Shown here one piece after another: positions 1 through 8,225 of a stretch of DNA of 33,040 nt (positions are counted from its first letter, which is position 1; the number at the start of each line of letters is the position of its first letter). Under the pieces are notes generated by a model. That model ran no database searches, was not told the DNA's origin, and saw nothing but the letters and a program-made list of their open reading frames with translations. The stretch is from contig JANRIZ010000123.1 of assembly GCA_033764445.1 (NCBI GenBank), positions 1 through 33,040 on the forward strand, given 5' to 3'. A program made the translations under genes and the position numbers. The DNA comes from JANRIZ01 sp033764445 (GTDB lineage: Bacteria > Verrucomicrobiota > Verrucomicrobiia > JAWXBN01).

Positions 1-27
1 CCCGGTCTTCCCGTGTCCTGATTCTCC

Positions 28-1335
28 ATGGACCCGAACCGCCCCCCGTTGCTTCGCCGCATTTTGCGTCGGCTCAACAACTCGAAACCCATGCTTCTGG
101 CGCTCACCCTGCAAATCCTCTTTCTCCTGGTTGCGGGTTCCGTGGTCATCCGCACCTTCACGCCGCCTGTTGAGGAAATGCCCGGCAATTACCGGTATAT
201 CGTATCAGAAAACGACACCCCCCCTCCTCCTCCCAACCCGGATGAAGGACTGGGCTCGGGGGAATTGGACCGGCAAATGGAGTCTTCCCAGGCACCCGTT
301 CAGCCGCCTGACATTCGGCAGAAAATGACGGACCTCATTAAAACGGAAAACTCGGATTCAAATTTCAAACTCGATGTCGATTTCGGCAGGTCTTTGCCCG
401 ATCTCAATTTGAAGCTTCCTCCCAAACCGAATCTTTCCCCGGTGCCAAAACCGGTCGTCACACGGGAACGGGCGGAAGCAATCAAAAAACGTCTCGGTCT
501 CGGGGGACCCGGCGGATCCCGTCACCCTTTCGGCATTCATTCGCCCGAACCGGGGGTCACGGGCATCCGCGCCAAATTCACCTGTTATGTGGGCCGGTAC
601 GCCCAGGGCGATTGGAACCACAACCTGCGCCTGGATGCAAGCGGTCAGCGCATCATTTTTGGCAGCATCCCCAACCTGATGACCCAGATCAAACGCTGGA
701 ACCGTCAGCTCGATGCCGCCATCGAGGCGCGTCCGCTGGACCTCGCCAGCGAGGAACTTTTCAGGGCCGATCCCCCGGCGGCTTTTATTTATCTGACCGG
801 TCACAGGGACTTCACGCTCACGGAGGCGGAGGTCGCCAACCTGCGCCGGTTTGTGTTTGAGGGCGGGGTGATCTGGGGCGACAACGGATTGCCGGGCCAT
901 CATTCGCGTTTCGACATCGCCTTCCGCCGCGAAATGCGGCGTGTGCTGCCTGATCCCGATCAGGAATTGCTGCCACTGGACCCGGACCACGCCATTTTCA
1001 CGCAGAAGGGTTCCCTTCTGCGCACACTTCCCGCCGGGGTGAATTTTTCGGCCTTTCCGGTGGAGGCGGCGCGGATGGATGGAAAGATCGCCGTCCTTTA
1101 CACGCCCAATTCCTACGGCAACCTCTGGCAGATCGCCCTGGATGAACGCGGACGTGTCCTGGAAGTTTTCGACGAGGGCACGGTCAAACAACCCCACAAC
1201 ACCTACACCGCGCGCCATCTCTGGTCCCGCCGCCACACCTACTACCGCAACGTGGACGAACAAAGCGTGACCCAGGCCTACCAACTCGGCATCAACATCA
1301 TCTGCCACATTCTGCTCCAGCATCACGGATTTTGA
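28..1335 (+). CDS. Membrane-anchored DUF4159 protein
   Basis: 435 aa. One hydrophobic segment at about residues 21-43 follows a basic N-terminus (RRILRRLNN), so the protein is probably anchored in the inner membrane with the rest outside the cytoplasm. Residues about 60-160 are Pro-rich and low in complexity, a spacer. From about 180 to the end it matches the DUF4159 type: the stretches AAFIYLTGHRDF, RRFVFEGGVIWGDN and YTPNSYGNLWQIAL are typical of that domain, which is proposed to have a glutamine-amidotransferase-like fold. Its function is unknown. In PVC bacteria such genes often lie with TonB/ExbBD, MoxR or VWA-domain genes, which would be left of this window. The start at 28 is the first ATG and places the membrane segment correctly. 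No strong ribosome-binding site is visible. Confidence 0.8.
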   Translation: MDPNRPPLLRRILRRLNNSKPMLLALTLQILFLLVAGSVVIRTFTPPVEEMPGNYRYIVSENDTPPPPPNPDEGLGSGELDRQMESSQAPVQPPDIRQKMTDLIKTENSDSNFKLDVDFGRSLPDLNLKLPPKPNLSPVPKPVVTRERAEAIKKRLGLGGPGGSRHPFGIHSPEPGVTGIRAKFTCYVGRYAQGDWNHNLRLDASGQRIIFGSIPNLMTQIKRWNRQLDAAIEARPLDLASEELFRADPPAAFIYLTGHRDFTLTEAEVANLRRFVFEGGVIWGDNGLPGHHSRFDIAFRREMRRVLPDPDQELLPLDPDHAIFTQKGSLLRTLPAGVNFSAFPVEAARMDGKIAVLYTPNSYGNLWQIALDERGRVLEVFDEGTVKQPHNTYTARHLWSRRHTYYRNVDEQSVTQAYQLGINIICHILLQHHGF

Positions 1336-1435
1336 AAAAATCCATGTGCCCCGGGATAAGAAAAACTGATCCGTGCCCTGCAAAAACCGGAAACGCGACA
1401 GGGCTTTGATACGGGCCCCACTGCATGAAACCCCC

Positions 1436-1744
1436 TCAGGAAGAGCGCCGATGTGATTTGAGTCGTTTGAACATGTGGGAGGGTTTGCGACGGCAATCCA
1501 TGACAGCCCATATCCAGACTTCCTCATTGATCATATCGTAATAGATGGCAAACGGAAATCGATGAGCCAGCAAACGGTGAGAACCATAAATCCTCCGGTG
1601 GATGCCGCCATGCAGGGAGAGTGATTCCATGTCCAGTGAGAGAGATTCCAGAAAAAGGTCGCCGAGCCCCGCTTTTTGTTTTTCGTAAAAAAGATAACCT
1701 TCTTCCAGATCGGTCTCGGCGGTTTCAAGCAGCTTTACCATCAT
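1436..1744 (-). CDS. RelE/ParE-family toxin of a type II toxin-antitoxin pair
   Basis: 102 aa from the ATG at 1744; a second ATG at 1741 is equally possible. The sequence has the RelE/ParE-superfamily layout: an N-terminal helix (ETAETDLEEGYLFYEKQKAGLGDLF), then a beta-sheet core with R-RIYGSHRLLAHRFPFAIYY and a final VWIWAVMDCRRKPSHM strand, which corresponds to the usual 'V.AV.H.RR.P..W' end of ParE toxins. ParE toxins act on DNA gyrase and RelE toxins cleave mRNA at the ribosome; the sequence alone does not decide which. The open frame continues upstream to 1879, but that part lies inside the antitoxin gene and has no family similarity. The start overlaps the antitoxin stop by 20 bases, indicating translational coupling. 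Confidence 0.8.
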   Translation of the reverse strand: MMVKLLETAETDLEEGYLFYEKQKAGLGDLFLESLSLDMESLSLHGGIHRRIYGSHRLLAHRFPFAIYYDMINEEVWIWAVMDCRRKPSHMFKRLKSHRRSS

Positions 1745-1961
1745 GAACACGTCTCCGAATTCGTTGCTTGGCCACGGACCATGAAACCATGGCTGCCTTG
1801 CCTGACTGATACAGTTCCTTACGCTCTTCCAGAACTTTTTTGTGCCAGAGAGGGGAAATGGAACGGGCATCATCCACACGCAGACTTTCCCATACCTGTT
1901 CGATCAACTCCACTTTCTCCAAGACAGTCATCCTCTTCAATGTTTCCGCATTGACAACCAT
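1725..1961 (-). CDS. Addiction-module antitoxin (unstable antitoxin family)
   Basis: 78 aa. The N-terminus, with LKRMTVLEKVELIEQVWESL, is the classic beginning of the 'putative addiction module component' family (TIGR02574 / Unstab_antitox type), which pairs with ParE-like toxins. The middle has the usual 'P.WH..VL.ER...Y' pattern (SPLWHKKVLEERKELYQSGKA), and the C-terminus, which binds the toxin, is short and basic. The gene is first in a two-gene minus-strand operon and overlaps the toxin gene by 20 bases. Antitoxins of this type neutralise the toxin by binding it and often repress their own promoter, which would lie just upstream of 1961. Confidence 0.82.
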   Translation of the reverse strand: MVVNAETLKRMTVLEKVELIEQVWESLRVDDARSISPLWHKKVLEERKELYQSGKAAMVSWSVAKQRIRRRVHDGKAA

Positions 1962-2338
1962 GTGTCATAAGATAGGCCCCCTCAACAGGGTGTTTCAAGT
2001 GAATAATCCCCTCGGGTTTCCCAACCACCACAAAAATCCGTGTGCCTCTGTGCCCCTCTGCGGATCCGTCCGGGAATCCACGAAGCCAGACATGCAACAC
2101 CGTTCATTTGAATCCAGCACGGAGGTGGGGGGTTTTCTTGCGCTTTTTGTGCGTTTTCGTGGCGATTTTTTCGCAGGGCCGCGGATTAAACCCGCATATC
2201 GGCTTTTCCTGGTTTTTGTTTTCTTGATTCATGCGAGAACCACTTGTAAAAAAGTGACAACATTCCCGGCGGTTTGAACCGGCAGAAATCACGGGTAATT
2301 GGCGCAATGCTTTCTGCCCAATCTGTTTTGGCAATATC
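1962..2338. other. Intergenic region with dispersed-repeat debris
   Basis: 377 bases without a convincing gene. Two pieces resemble the short dispersed repeats seen elsewhere in the window: about 2035-2090 (GTGTGCCTCTGTGCCCCTCT followed by GCGGATCC and AATCCACGAAGCC) and about 2138-2180 (TTTGTGCGTTTTCGTGGC). They have the wording of the non-coding repeats common in PVC genomes and look like decayed copies. The promoter of the antitoxin gene (minus strand) and of the DUF1275 gene (plus strand) should lie here, but I see no clear -35/-10 pair. Confidence 0.45.
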
Positions 2339-3007
2339 ATGACCTCCAGACGCATCGTAGTCGCAGGCGGATGCGCTCTTGCATTTGGAGCTGCCCTGGC
2401 AAACACAGGATTGGTCATTCGCACGGGGACTTCGGTCAGCCATCTGACCGGAGACACAGCAAAGCTGACGATTTCCTTGGCGCGATGGTCTCCTGCAATC
2501 CTCCCCGAAATCTATCGGGTCGCGGCAGCAGCCTCATGTTTTTTTCTTGGAGCCACCTCTGCAGGAGTGTTGATCCATCATCCATTACTGGATGTGTCGC
2601 GCCCCTATGGTCGGACCATAACGGGAATCGGTGTTTTGTTTCTCCTGTCATCAGTTTTTGTTGTTCATAAGCCCGTTCTGGCGATAGGACTGGCTTCATT
2701 CGGATGCGGAATACAGAATGCTTTGGCCAGTCACTATCGCGGGATTGTGCTGCGAACAACCCATGTGACTGGAATGTTTACGGACTTCGGCATCACGCTC
2801 GGCATGCATCTTCGCGGTCACGATGTACCCGGATGGAAGATTGCTGTGCCCGCACTTTTGATCGGTTCATTTTTTCTCGGCGGCATTTCCGGAGCACTGG
2901 CCCATTATGCGGGATACGATGTCATTGTTGTGGCTGGTGTTTCATATTGCCTTGCCGGGATTGGCTGGAGCGTTGCAAAGCATCTTTTCCCGGGCGACAG
3001 GCTATAG
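2339..3007 (+). CDS. YoaK/DUF1275-family integral membrane protein
   Basis: 222 aa with about six hydrophobic segments. It has the family hallmarks of DUF1275 (YoaK): an N-terminal LAFGAALANTGLVIRTGTSVSHLTGD (the family usually reads 'G..DA......G....F.THMTGN'), the mid-protein CGIQNALASHYRGIVLRTTHVTGMFTDFGI and a late GALAHYAGY segment. Length agrees with the family (about 210-240 aa). The role is unknown; members are small inner-membrane proteins sometimes suggested to be transporters. The ATG at 2339 lies just before the first hydrophobic segment; the preceding bases show no strong ribosome-binding site. The gene stands alone between repeat-containing spacers, and its base composition is lower in GC than hemL next door. 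Confidence 0.8.
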   Translation: MTSRRIVVAGGCALAFGAALANTGLVIRTGTSVSHLTGDTAKLTISLARWSPAILPEIYRVAAAASCFFLGATSAGVLIHHPLLDVSRPYGRTITGIGVLFLLSSVFVVHKPVLAIGLASFGCGIQNALASHYRGIVLRTTHVTGMFTDFGITLGMHLRGHDVPGWKIAVPALLIGSFFLGGISGALAHYAGYDVIVVAGVSYCLAGIGWSVAKHLFPGDRL

Positions 3008-3094
3008 CCAAACAGGCTGGGACTCATACAAACAAGCTGGGCATCAGCATTTTTTGTCTCCTCCGCGGTGACAAGCTCCCCCCCCTCCGCCTCA

Positions 3095-3140
3095 GGTCCC
3101 CTTCAAAAAATCTGCGTGCATCTGCGTGCATCTGCGGATA
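3095..3140. repeat. Dispersed repeat in the hemL leader
   Basis: AAAAAATCTGCGTGCATCTG is followed by a second GTGCATCTGCGGATAAG unit. TCTGCGTGCA occurs twice in tandem. It is of the same kind as the CTGCG..ATCTGCGGG element inside the Rhs pieces at 27-31 kb. It ends 10 bases before the hemL start codon, so it forms the immediate 5' leader of that gene. Confidence 0.6.
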
Positions 3141-3150
3141 AGAACTCCGG

Positions 3151-4449
3151 ATGCCCCGCAAAACCGATCTCTCCCATGCGCTTTTTGAGGAATCCCTGAA
3201 ATACGTCCCCGGTGGCGTGCACTCCCCGGTCCGCGCCTTTCGCGGCGTGGGCGGCGAACCCTTTTTCGCAAAACGTGCCCAAGGCTCCCGCGTATGGGAC
3301 GTGGACGGCAACTCCCACATCGACTATGTCTGCACGTGGGGTCCCTCGATCCTGGGCCATGCCCATCCCGCCATCCTCAAGGCCCTTGCGAAAACCATGC
3401 AGTCAGGCACCAGCTTCGGCATCCCCCATCCGCGCGAGCTGGACCTGGCCAAACTTGTCTGCGACTGCGTCCCTTCGGTCGAAAAAGTCCGCTTCTGCAA
3501 TTCCGGCACGGAAGCGACGATGTCCGCCATCCGCCTGGCCCGCGGTTTCACCAAACGCGACAAAATCATCAAGTTTGAGGGCTGTTACCACGGCCATGTC
3601 GATTCGCTCCTTGTAAAAGCCGGGAGCGGGGCACTGACCCTTGGCACACCGGATTCCGCCGGGGTGCCCGCCGCCCTGGCCGCGCTCACCATCACTTTGC
3701 CCTTCAACAATCCCGATGCAGTACAACACGCCGTCACGGAAAACCCGGGACAAATTGCGGCGCTGATCCTGGAGCCGGTCCCGGCCAACGCAGGTTTGTA
3801 CCTGCCCAGGCCCGGTTATCTGGAAACGCTCCGGAAAATCTGCACCGAAAACGGGATCGTACTCATTTTCGACGAGGTCATGACCGGATTCCGCGTGTCC
3901 CCGGGGGGCGTACAGGAACGAGAGGGGATCCGTCCGGACCTCAGCTGTTTTGGCAAGGTCATCGGGGGCGGATTGCCCGTGGGGGCGTTTGGCGGACGCC
4001 GCGACATCATGGATTGCCTCGCCCCGCTGGGGCCAGTGTACCAGGCGGGTACGCTCTCCGGCAATCCCCTGGCCATGGCCGCAGGACTTGCGAATCTCGC
4101 CACACTTTTCTCCCCCGACCGCACGGCCTCATTCAAACGCCTGGAATCACTCACCCGCACCCTGGCCGAAGGCATGGCCGAAATTGCGCGATCCCGCAAC
4201 ATCCCGTTCCAGGGGGTCCGGTACGGGTCTCTCTTCTGCGGTTATTTCTGCGCCCAGCCGGTGCACCATCTGGATGACGCCAAAAAAAGCGACACGGCGC
4301 GTTTTGCAAAATTCTTCCATGCCCTGCTCGACCGCGGCGTCTACCTGGCCCCCTCCCAGTTTGAGGCGGGATTCCTCAGCCTCGCGCACACGGAATCCGA
4401 CATCGAGGAAACCCTCCGCGCCACCGACGAGGCCATGGCCACCCTGTGA
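3151..4449 (+). CDS. hemL: Glutamate-1-semialdehyde 2,1-aminomutase
   Basis: 432 aa, full length for the family (about 425-435). A PLP-dependent class III aminotransferase-fold enzyme that converts glutamate-1-semialdehyde to 5-aminolevulinate in the C5 route of tetrapyrrole synthesis, in the cytoplasm. Seen: VPGGVHSPVRAF near residue 20, typical of GSA aminomutase; FCNSGTEATMSAIRLAR at 115-131 (PLP phosphate binding); GCYHGHVD at 144-151; FDEVMTGFR at 240-248; and SCFGKVIGGGLPVGAFGG with the PLP lysine at K269. The segment 'EPVPANAGLYLP' differs a little from the usual 'EPV.GNMG...P'. The start at 3151 matches the family N-terminus, but the leader is a dispersed-repeat copy and carries no clear Shine-Dalgarno sequence. 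The next gene starts 64 bases after the stop. Confidence 0.95.
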   Translation: MPRKTDLSHALFEESLKYVPGGVHSPVRAFRGVGGEPFFAKRAQGSRVWDVDGNSHIDYVCTWGPSILGHAHPAILKALAKTMQSGTSFGIPHPRELDLAKLVCDCVPSVEKVRFCNSGTEATMSAIRLARGFTKRDKIIKFEGCYHGHVDSLLVKAGSGALTLGTPDSAGVPAALAALTITLPFNNPDAVQHAVTENPGQIAALILEPVPANAGLYLPRPGYLETLRKICTENGIVLIFDEVMTGFRVSPGGVQEREGIRPDLSCFGKVIGGGLPVGAFGGRRDIMDCLAPLGPVYQAGTLSGNPLAMAAGLANLATLFSPDRTASFKRLESLTRTLAEGMAEIARSRNIPFQGVRYGSLFCGYFCAQPVHHLDDAKKSDTARFAKFFHALLDRGVYLAPSQFEAGFLSLAHTESDIEETLRATDEAMATL

Positions 4450-4513
4450 AGCTCTGGCGGCCCGTCTTCCCGTGGAAAAAATCTCCGTGACCTGCGGGGG
4501 AGGCGTGTTAAAA

Positions 4514-5380
4514 ATGTCCATGCTTCAGTTCACGATCCTTGGCAGCGGCAGCAGCGGCAACTGCGCGTACATCGAGACCCCCCGGGCCCGCATCCTCGTG
4601 GATGCCGGCTTCAGCGGCCGGGAGATCGGCAAACGCCTGGCCGAAATCGGCCGGTCCATCGACGACATCCAGGCCGTGCTGGTCACCCACGAACACACCG
4701 ACCACGTCCAGGGTCTGAACGTGCTCTGCAACCGCCACGACATCCCGCTCTACATCAACCGGCTCACCAGGGAGGCGGTGGAGCCCAAGCTCAACGGCTA
4801 CAAAAACTACCGTGTTTTTGCGACGGGTTCCCCCTTTGAAATCGGCGACATTCACGTGGAAAACTTCAGTGTGCCCCACGACGCCTACGACCCGGTCGGT
4901 TTTCTCTTCTCCCATGGAAGGCACAGGATCGGCTTTCTCACCGATCTGGGGTACGCGACCAGGCTGGTGATTGAACGCGTGCGCCAGGCCAACGTCCTGG
5001 TCCTGGAGGCCAACCACGACATGAAGCTCATGCAGGCGGATACCAAACGTCCCTGGGCGGTCAAACAGCGCATTTTGAGCCGGCACGGTCACCTCTCCAA
5101 CGAGGCGGCCGCAGGTCTGGCCAGGGAGATCGTCACCGACAATCTGCACCGGCTTTATCTCGGGCACCTCAGCCGGGATTGCAACGAGCCCGGTCTGGCC
5201 CGGGCGGCAGTCGCCGGGGCCCTGCATGACATAGGCGCGGCCCACGTCGCGCTGGAGGTCACCTCGCAGGACAGACGCTGTGAAACATTGGTGCTGGACG
5301 GCGCGGCGGACGCAGGGGGAGGGAGTCTGTCTGCGGAGGAACCCGCTACCGGTCTTTCCCAAACTTCCCGCTGCCGCTGA
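4514..5380 (+). CDS. MBL-fold metallo-hydrolase, YycJ/WalJ-like
   Basis: 288 aa. The start at 4514 is chosen because a good ribosome-binding site (GGGGGAGG at 4496-4503) lies 10 bases upstream; the open frame itself continues back into hemL. The N-terminus FTILGSGSSGNCAYIE is characteristic of the YycJ/WalJ branch of metallo-beta-lactamase-fold proteins. The metal motif HEHTDH is at residues 59-64; further ligands are likely in FSVPHDAYDPVGF, FLTDLGY and LYLGHLSRDCN. In Firmicutes YycJ is a DNA exonuclease-like protein linked to cell-wall signalling; the role here is probably nucleic acid or small-phosphoester hydrolysis, by inference. The last about 25 residues look like a low-complexity extension and overlap the 3' end of the converging kinase gene by 35 bases. 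Confidence 0.85.
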   Translation: MSMLQFTILGSGSSGNCAYIETPRARILVDAGFSGREIGKRLAEIGRSIDDIQAVLVTHEHTDHVQGLNVLCNRHDIPLYINRLTREAVEPKLNGYKNYRVFATGSPFEIGDIHVENFSVPHDAYDPVGFLFSHGRHRIGFLTDLGYATRLVIERVRQANVLVLEANHDMKLMQADTKRPWAVKQRILSRHGHLSNEAAAGLAREIVTDNLHRLYLGHLSRDCNEPGLARAAVAGALHDIGAAHVALEVTSQDRRCETLVLDGAADAGGGSLSAEEPATGLSQTSRCR

Positions 5381-8060
5381 TGGTCGATCCCAGCCAGTTT
5401 TTATGTGTAAAATTGATCCGGCCCGAATCAAAATTCATTTCCATGCTGGTGGTGGCCGCCAATTCATCCCACTTGGCTGAAAGTGAACCCTTCGAAAGGG
5501 AAACGCTTTTGATGTGGAAGGTCCGGAAGGAGGAACTGTCGTTGGACGCCGTGAAACGCCCGGTAATCGGATACTGGAACTGAAACGTGACCAGGGGCTG
5601 CAGGTGGGACCCGGCAACAGTGACCTCAAATTTTTCCTGCCGCTGCCCCGCACTCAGGAGATGGGTGTCCTTGACGTCGATCTGCCCCGAGTAACGGCCC
5701 GCGATTTTTTTCCAGCGGGCCTCCTCCTCGGTGATCAGGGTCAGACTCACGCGCTCCGCCCCGCCCTCCCGCACATGGATGGATTCCGAGGCAGGGACAT
5801 ATCCGTTTTGGGACACCTCCACGGAATGGTTTCCGGGAGGCAGTGCAAAACCTTTCAGCGGGGTTTTGCCCACGGCCACCCCCCGGATTTTGACGGTGGC
5901 CCCCGACGGATTGGACTCCACGTTGACCCGGCCAAAATCCAGCTGGAACCGGGCTTCGTGTCGGCCCCCCTTGACCACCTCCACCGTCTGGCTTTTTTCG
6001 ACCAACGCATTGATTCTCACCTTGATGACGCGGGTTCCCGTGGGGAGTTCCCACTGTGCCGGGGTTTTGCCCATGTTCCTGCCATCCACGAGAATCTCCG
6101 CCCCCTCGGGAGTCGAACCGATCTGCACCGTGCCGCTGGAAAATTCAAAATCCGCCTGCTCGGTTCCCCCCTTGGTCACCAACAACGTTTTTTCCTGCAC
6201 GGGCCAGTGTTTGTAGCGGACCTCCGCCTTGTAGGTCCCGGAGGGCAGCTCGAGGTCGAGAGGCGTCTGACCCCGGTTTTTGCCGCCGATCCATATTTCC
6301 GCCCCGTCCGGCTGGCTGCGGAACCGCGCCTGGCCAGGGCCGTATTCCCAGTGGACGGGCGTGGTCTGGTTGCGTTCGACCCGGATCAGCCGGGTGCAAT
6401 CGGGCCAGCCGGACTTTTTGAGCGTCAGCCGGCAGGGCCCGGTGGGAATGTCGCGGACCTCGCCAGGGGTTTTGCCCGTATGGGTTTTGCCATCGCTGCC
6501 GGTCAATTCAAAGGCCGCCCCCTCGGGGAGGCTCAGAATCCGGAGGGAACCGAAACTCCGCACCAGCTTGTAGGGACCCAGTTCCACAAATTCATCCGCA
6601 CGGACCTCGGCGGTGACGGTCACGGGATCGAATCCGTCCAGGGCGATCCGGACCGGATATTGGCCCAGGCGCAAACTGCGGAAGGTGGCCGGACTTTTCT
6701 GCGTGTCCTCGCCCCCCAGCGAAACGATGGCGCCTTCGGGTTCGGTTCTGACAATGACCCCGCCCCGGGCGGAGGCCAGACGTTCCGCCTCGCGCGCCGC
6801 CTTTTCACCGGAGGTCCTCAAGGCTTGGGCGGCATTGGCCGCCTCGCGCGCCTCGGTCAGAAGTTTTTCGCGACGGACCGGGTCGGTCGTCAGCCGGGCC
6901 TCGGTTTCCTTTTCCTTCTGCCGGGCCTCGTGAAGAATGATCTGACTTTGCCGCATCCGTTCCCCCGGCAGATACATGCCCCAAAACCAAAGCCCCAGAA
7001 CACCGGCGAGAAAGATCAGGGCATACACCCACCGGGCTCCTGGGGACTGATAAAAAGGGGGGAGACGGCCCTGGATTTTTCCGGCTCCCGGAAGAGGCGT
7101 CTCCGGGGTTTTGTGTTCAACCGGCCGTGAAGAAAGGGGGTCTGTTGAAACCCGATCGCGAAGCCCCAGGGCCGTTAAAACCGCTGTGGCCGTCGCGGGC
7201 CGGTCCGCCGGATTTTTGGCCAGACAGGAGGCGACGACCTCCTCCCAGACGGCCGGAATGGGTTGGCCTTCGACTCCCAGTTCCCGGCGGCGCAAGGCCA
7301 TGGGAGGCGGGATTTTTTCCATGACCTGGTGCATGATGCTGCCGGAAAGAAAGGGCGGTTTGCCCGTGAGCAGATCGTACAGGGTGGCCCCGAGCGAATA
7401 CACGTCGTCGGAAACCTGCGGTGATTCGCCGGAAAGTTGCTGCGGACTCATGTGCGTGAGCGTGCCGCTGGTGGAAATCTGGTTGCTCACCCGTGTGAGT
7501 GAATCGCTCACGCAACGGGCAATGCCAAAATCCGCCAATTTAAGATCGCCCTCCGTGCTGAGCATGAGGTTGGAAGGCTTCAAATCGCGATGGATCAGCT
7601 TCGCCTTTTCATGGGCATAGGCCAGGGCCTCGCACAGTTGGATGACCCATTGCCGGATTTCATCGACTTCCAGACACCGGCTCTCCCGGTCCATCCGCCT
7701 GTCCGAAAGGGTCCCCCCACCCACGTACTCCATCGAAATTCCCGCCCAGTTTTCCCCCTGGATGAAGTCATGAACCCGGACGATGTGGGGATGGCTCAGG
7801 GACAGCGAACGCCGCGTTTCCCGTTTGATGTCGTCAATGGCCATGCGGTCCAGGAGAAGGGCCTGGGGGACAAACTTCAGGGCCACCGGGATGTCCAGGG
7901 CCCGGTCCTGCGCCCGCCACACCACACCCATGCCCCCGCGTCCAATCACCTTTTCAAGATGGTATCGGTCCAACAAAACCGTCCCGGGCAAAAAGACATC
8001 CTCCCTTCCGCGCAAAGCGGAATCCTTCTGCGTCGGTGACAGGTCGTCATCAAGGGACAT
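5346..8060 (-). CDS. Membrane Ser/Thr protein kinase with five PEGA repeats
   Basis: 904 aa from the ATG at 8060, with GGAAG six bases upstream; a start at 8120 is also open. Domains: a PknB-like kinase at about 30-300 with glycine loop GRGGMGVV (40-47), VALKFV lysine K62, HRDLKPSN (catalytic Asp 159) and DFG (177-179), all intact; a transmembrane helix at about 343-364; an Ala/Glu-rich coiled coil at about 370-430; five PEGA repeats between about 430 and 780 (TEPEGA, SLPEGA, SQPDGA, STPEGA, SNPSGA); and an unrecognised C-terminal domain of about 125 aa. The kinase is therefore cytoplasmic and the PEGA part extracytoplasmic, as in envelope-sensing kinases. The gene is divergent from the secreted protein at 8226 and converges with the YycJ-like gene. 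Targets are unknown. Confidence 0.9.
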   Translation of the reverse strand: MSLDDDLSPTQKDSALRGREDVFLPGTVLLDRYHLEKVIGRGGMGVVWRAQDRALDIPVALKFVPQALLLDRMAIDDIKRETRRSLSLSHPHIVRVHDFIQGENWAGISMEYVGGGTLSDRRMDRESRCLEVDEIRQWVIQLCEALAYAHEKAKLIHRDLKPSNLMLSTEGDLKLADFGIARCVSDSLTRVSNQISTSGTLTHMSPQQLSGESPQVSDDVYSLGATLYDLLTGKPPFLSGSIMHQVMEKIPPPMALRRRELGVEGQPIPAVWEEVVASCLAKNPADRPATATAVLTALGLRDRVSTDPLSSRPVEHKTPETPLPGAGKIQGRLPPFYQSPGARWVYALIFLAGVLGLWFWGMYLPGERMRQSQIILHEARQKEKETEARLTTDPVRREKLLTEAREAANAAQALRTSGEKAAREAERLASARGGVIVRTEPEGAIVSLGGEDTQKSPATFRSLRLGQYPVRIALDGFDPVTVTAEVRADEFVELGPYKLVRSFGSLRILSLPEGAAFELTGSDGKTHTGKTPGEVRDIPTGPCRLTLKKSGWPDCTRLIRVERNQTTPVHWEYGPGQARFRSQPDGAEIWIGGKNRGQTPLDLELPSGTYKAEVRYKHWPVQEKTLLVTKGGTEQADFEFSSGTVQIGSTPEGAEILVDGRNMGKTPAQWELPTGTRVIKVRINALVEKSQTVEVVKGGRHEARFQLDFGRVNVESNPSGATVKIRGVAVGKTPLKGFALPPGNHSVEVSQNGYVPASESIHVREGGAERVSLTLITEEEARWKKIAGRYSGQIDVKDTHLLSAGQRQEKFEVTVAGSHLQPLVTFQFQYPITGRFTASNDSSSFRTFHIKSVSLSKGSLSAKWDELAATTSMEMNFDSGRINFTHKNWLGSTISGSGKFGKDR

Positions 8061-8225
8061 GGCATTCTTCCGGACTCGGAGTGAGGGCCTATTGGTATCA
8101 AATTGTCCCACCTCCGGCAACAGCGAATGCGAAAAACACGCCCCCGGACTGCAGGACGGACTCCCGGCGAGCCTTTCGGCAATTCGTCACTTGCGCATCC
8201 CCCCGGCTTTGAACACACTCGGGCC

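Noticed and set aside
358..1527. Long open frame on the minus strand opposite the DUF4159 gene
   Set aside because: No recognisable protein features; the plus strand has a clear domain. It is an antisense shadow of a GC-rich gene.
1745..1879. Longer N-terminus of the ParE-like toxin
   Set aside because: This part is inside the antitoxin gene in another frame and has no similarity to the toxin family.
5514..7130. 538-codon open frame on the plus strand inside the kinase gene
   Set aside because: It mirrors the PEGA-repeat region of the kinase, with Gly/Pro/Arg-rich nonsense composition and no domain.
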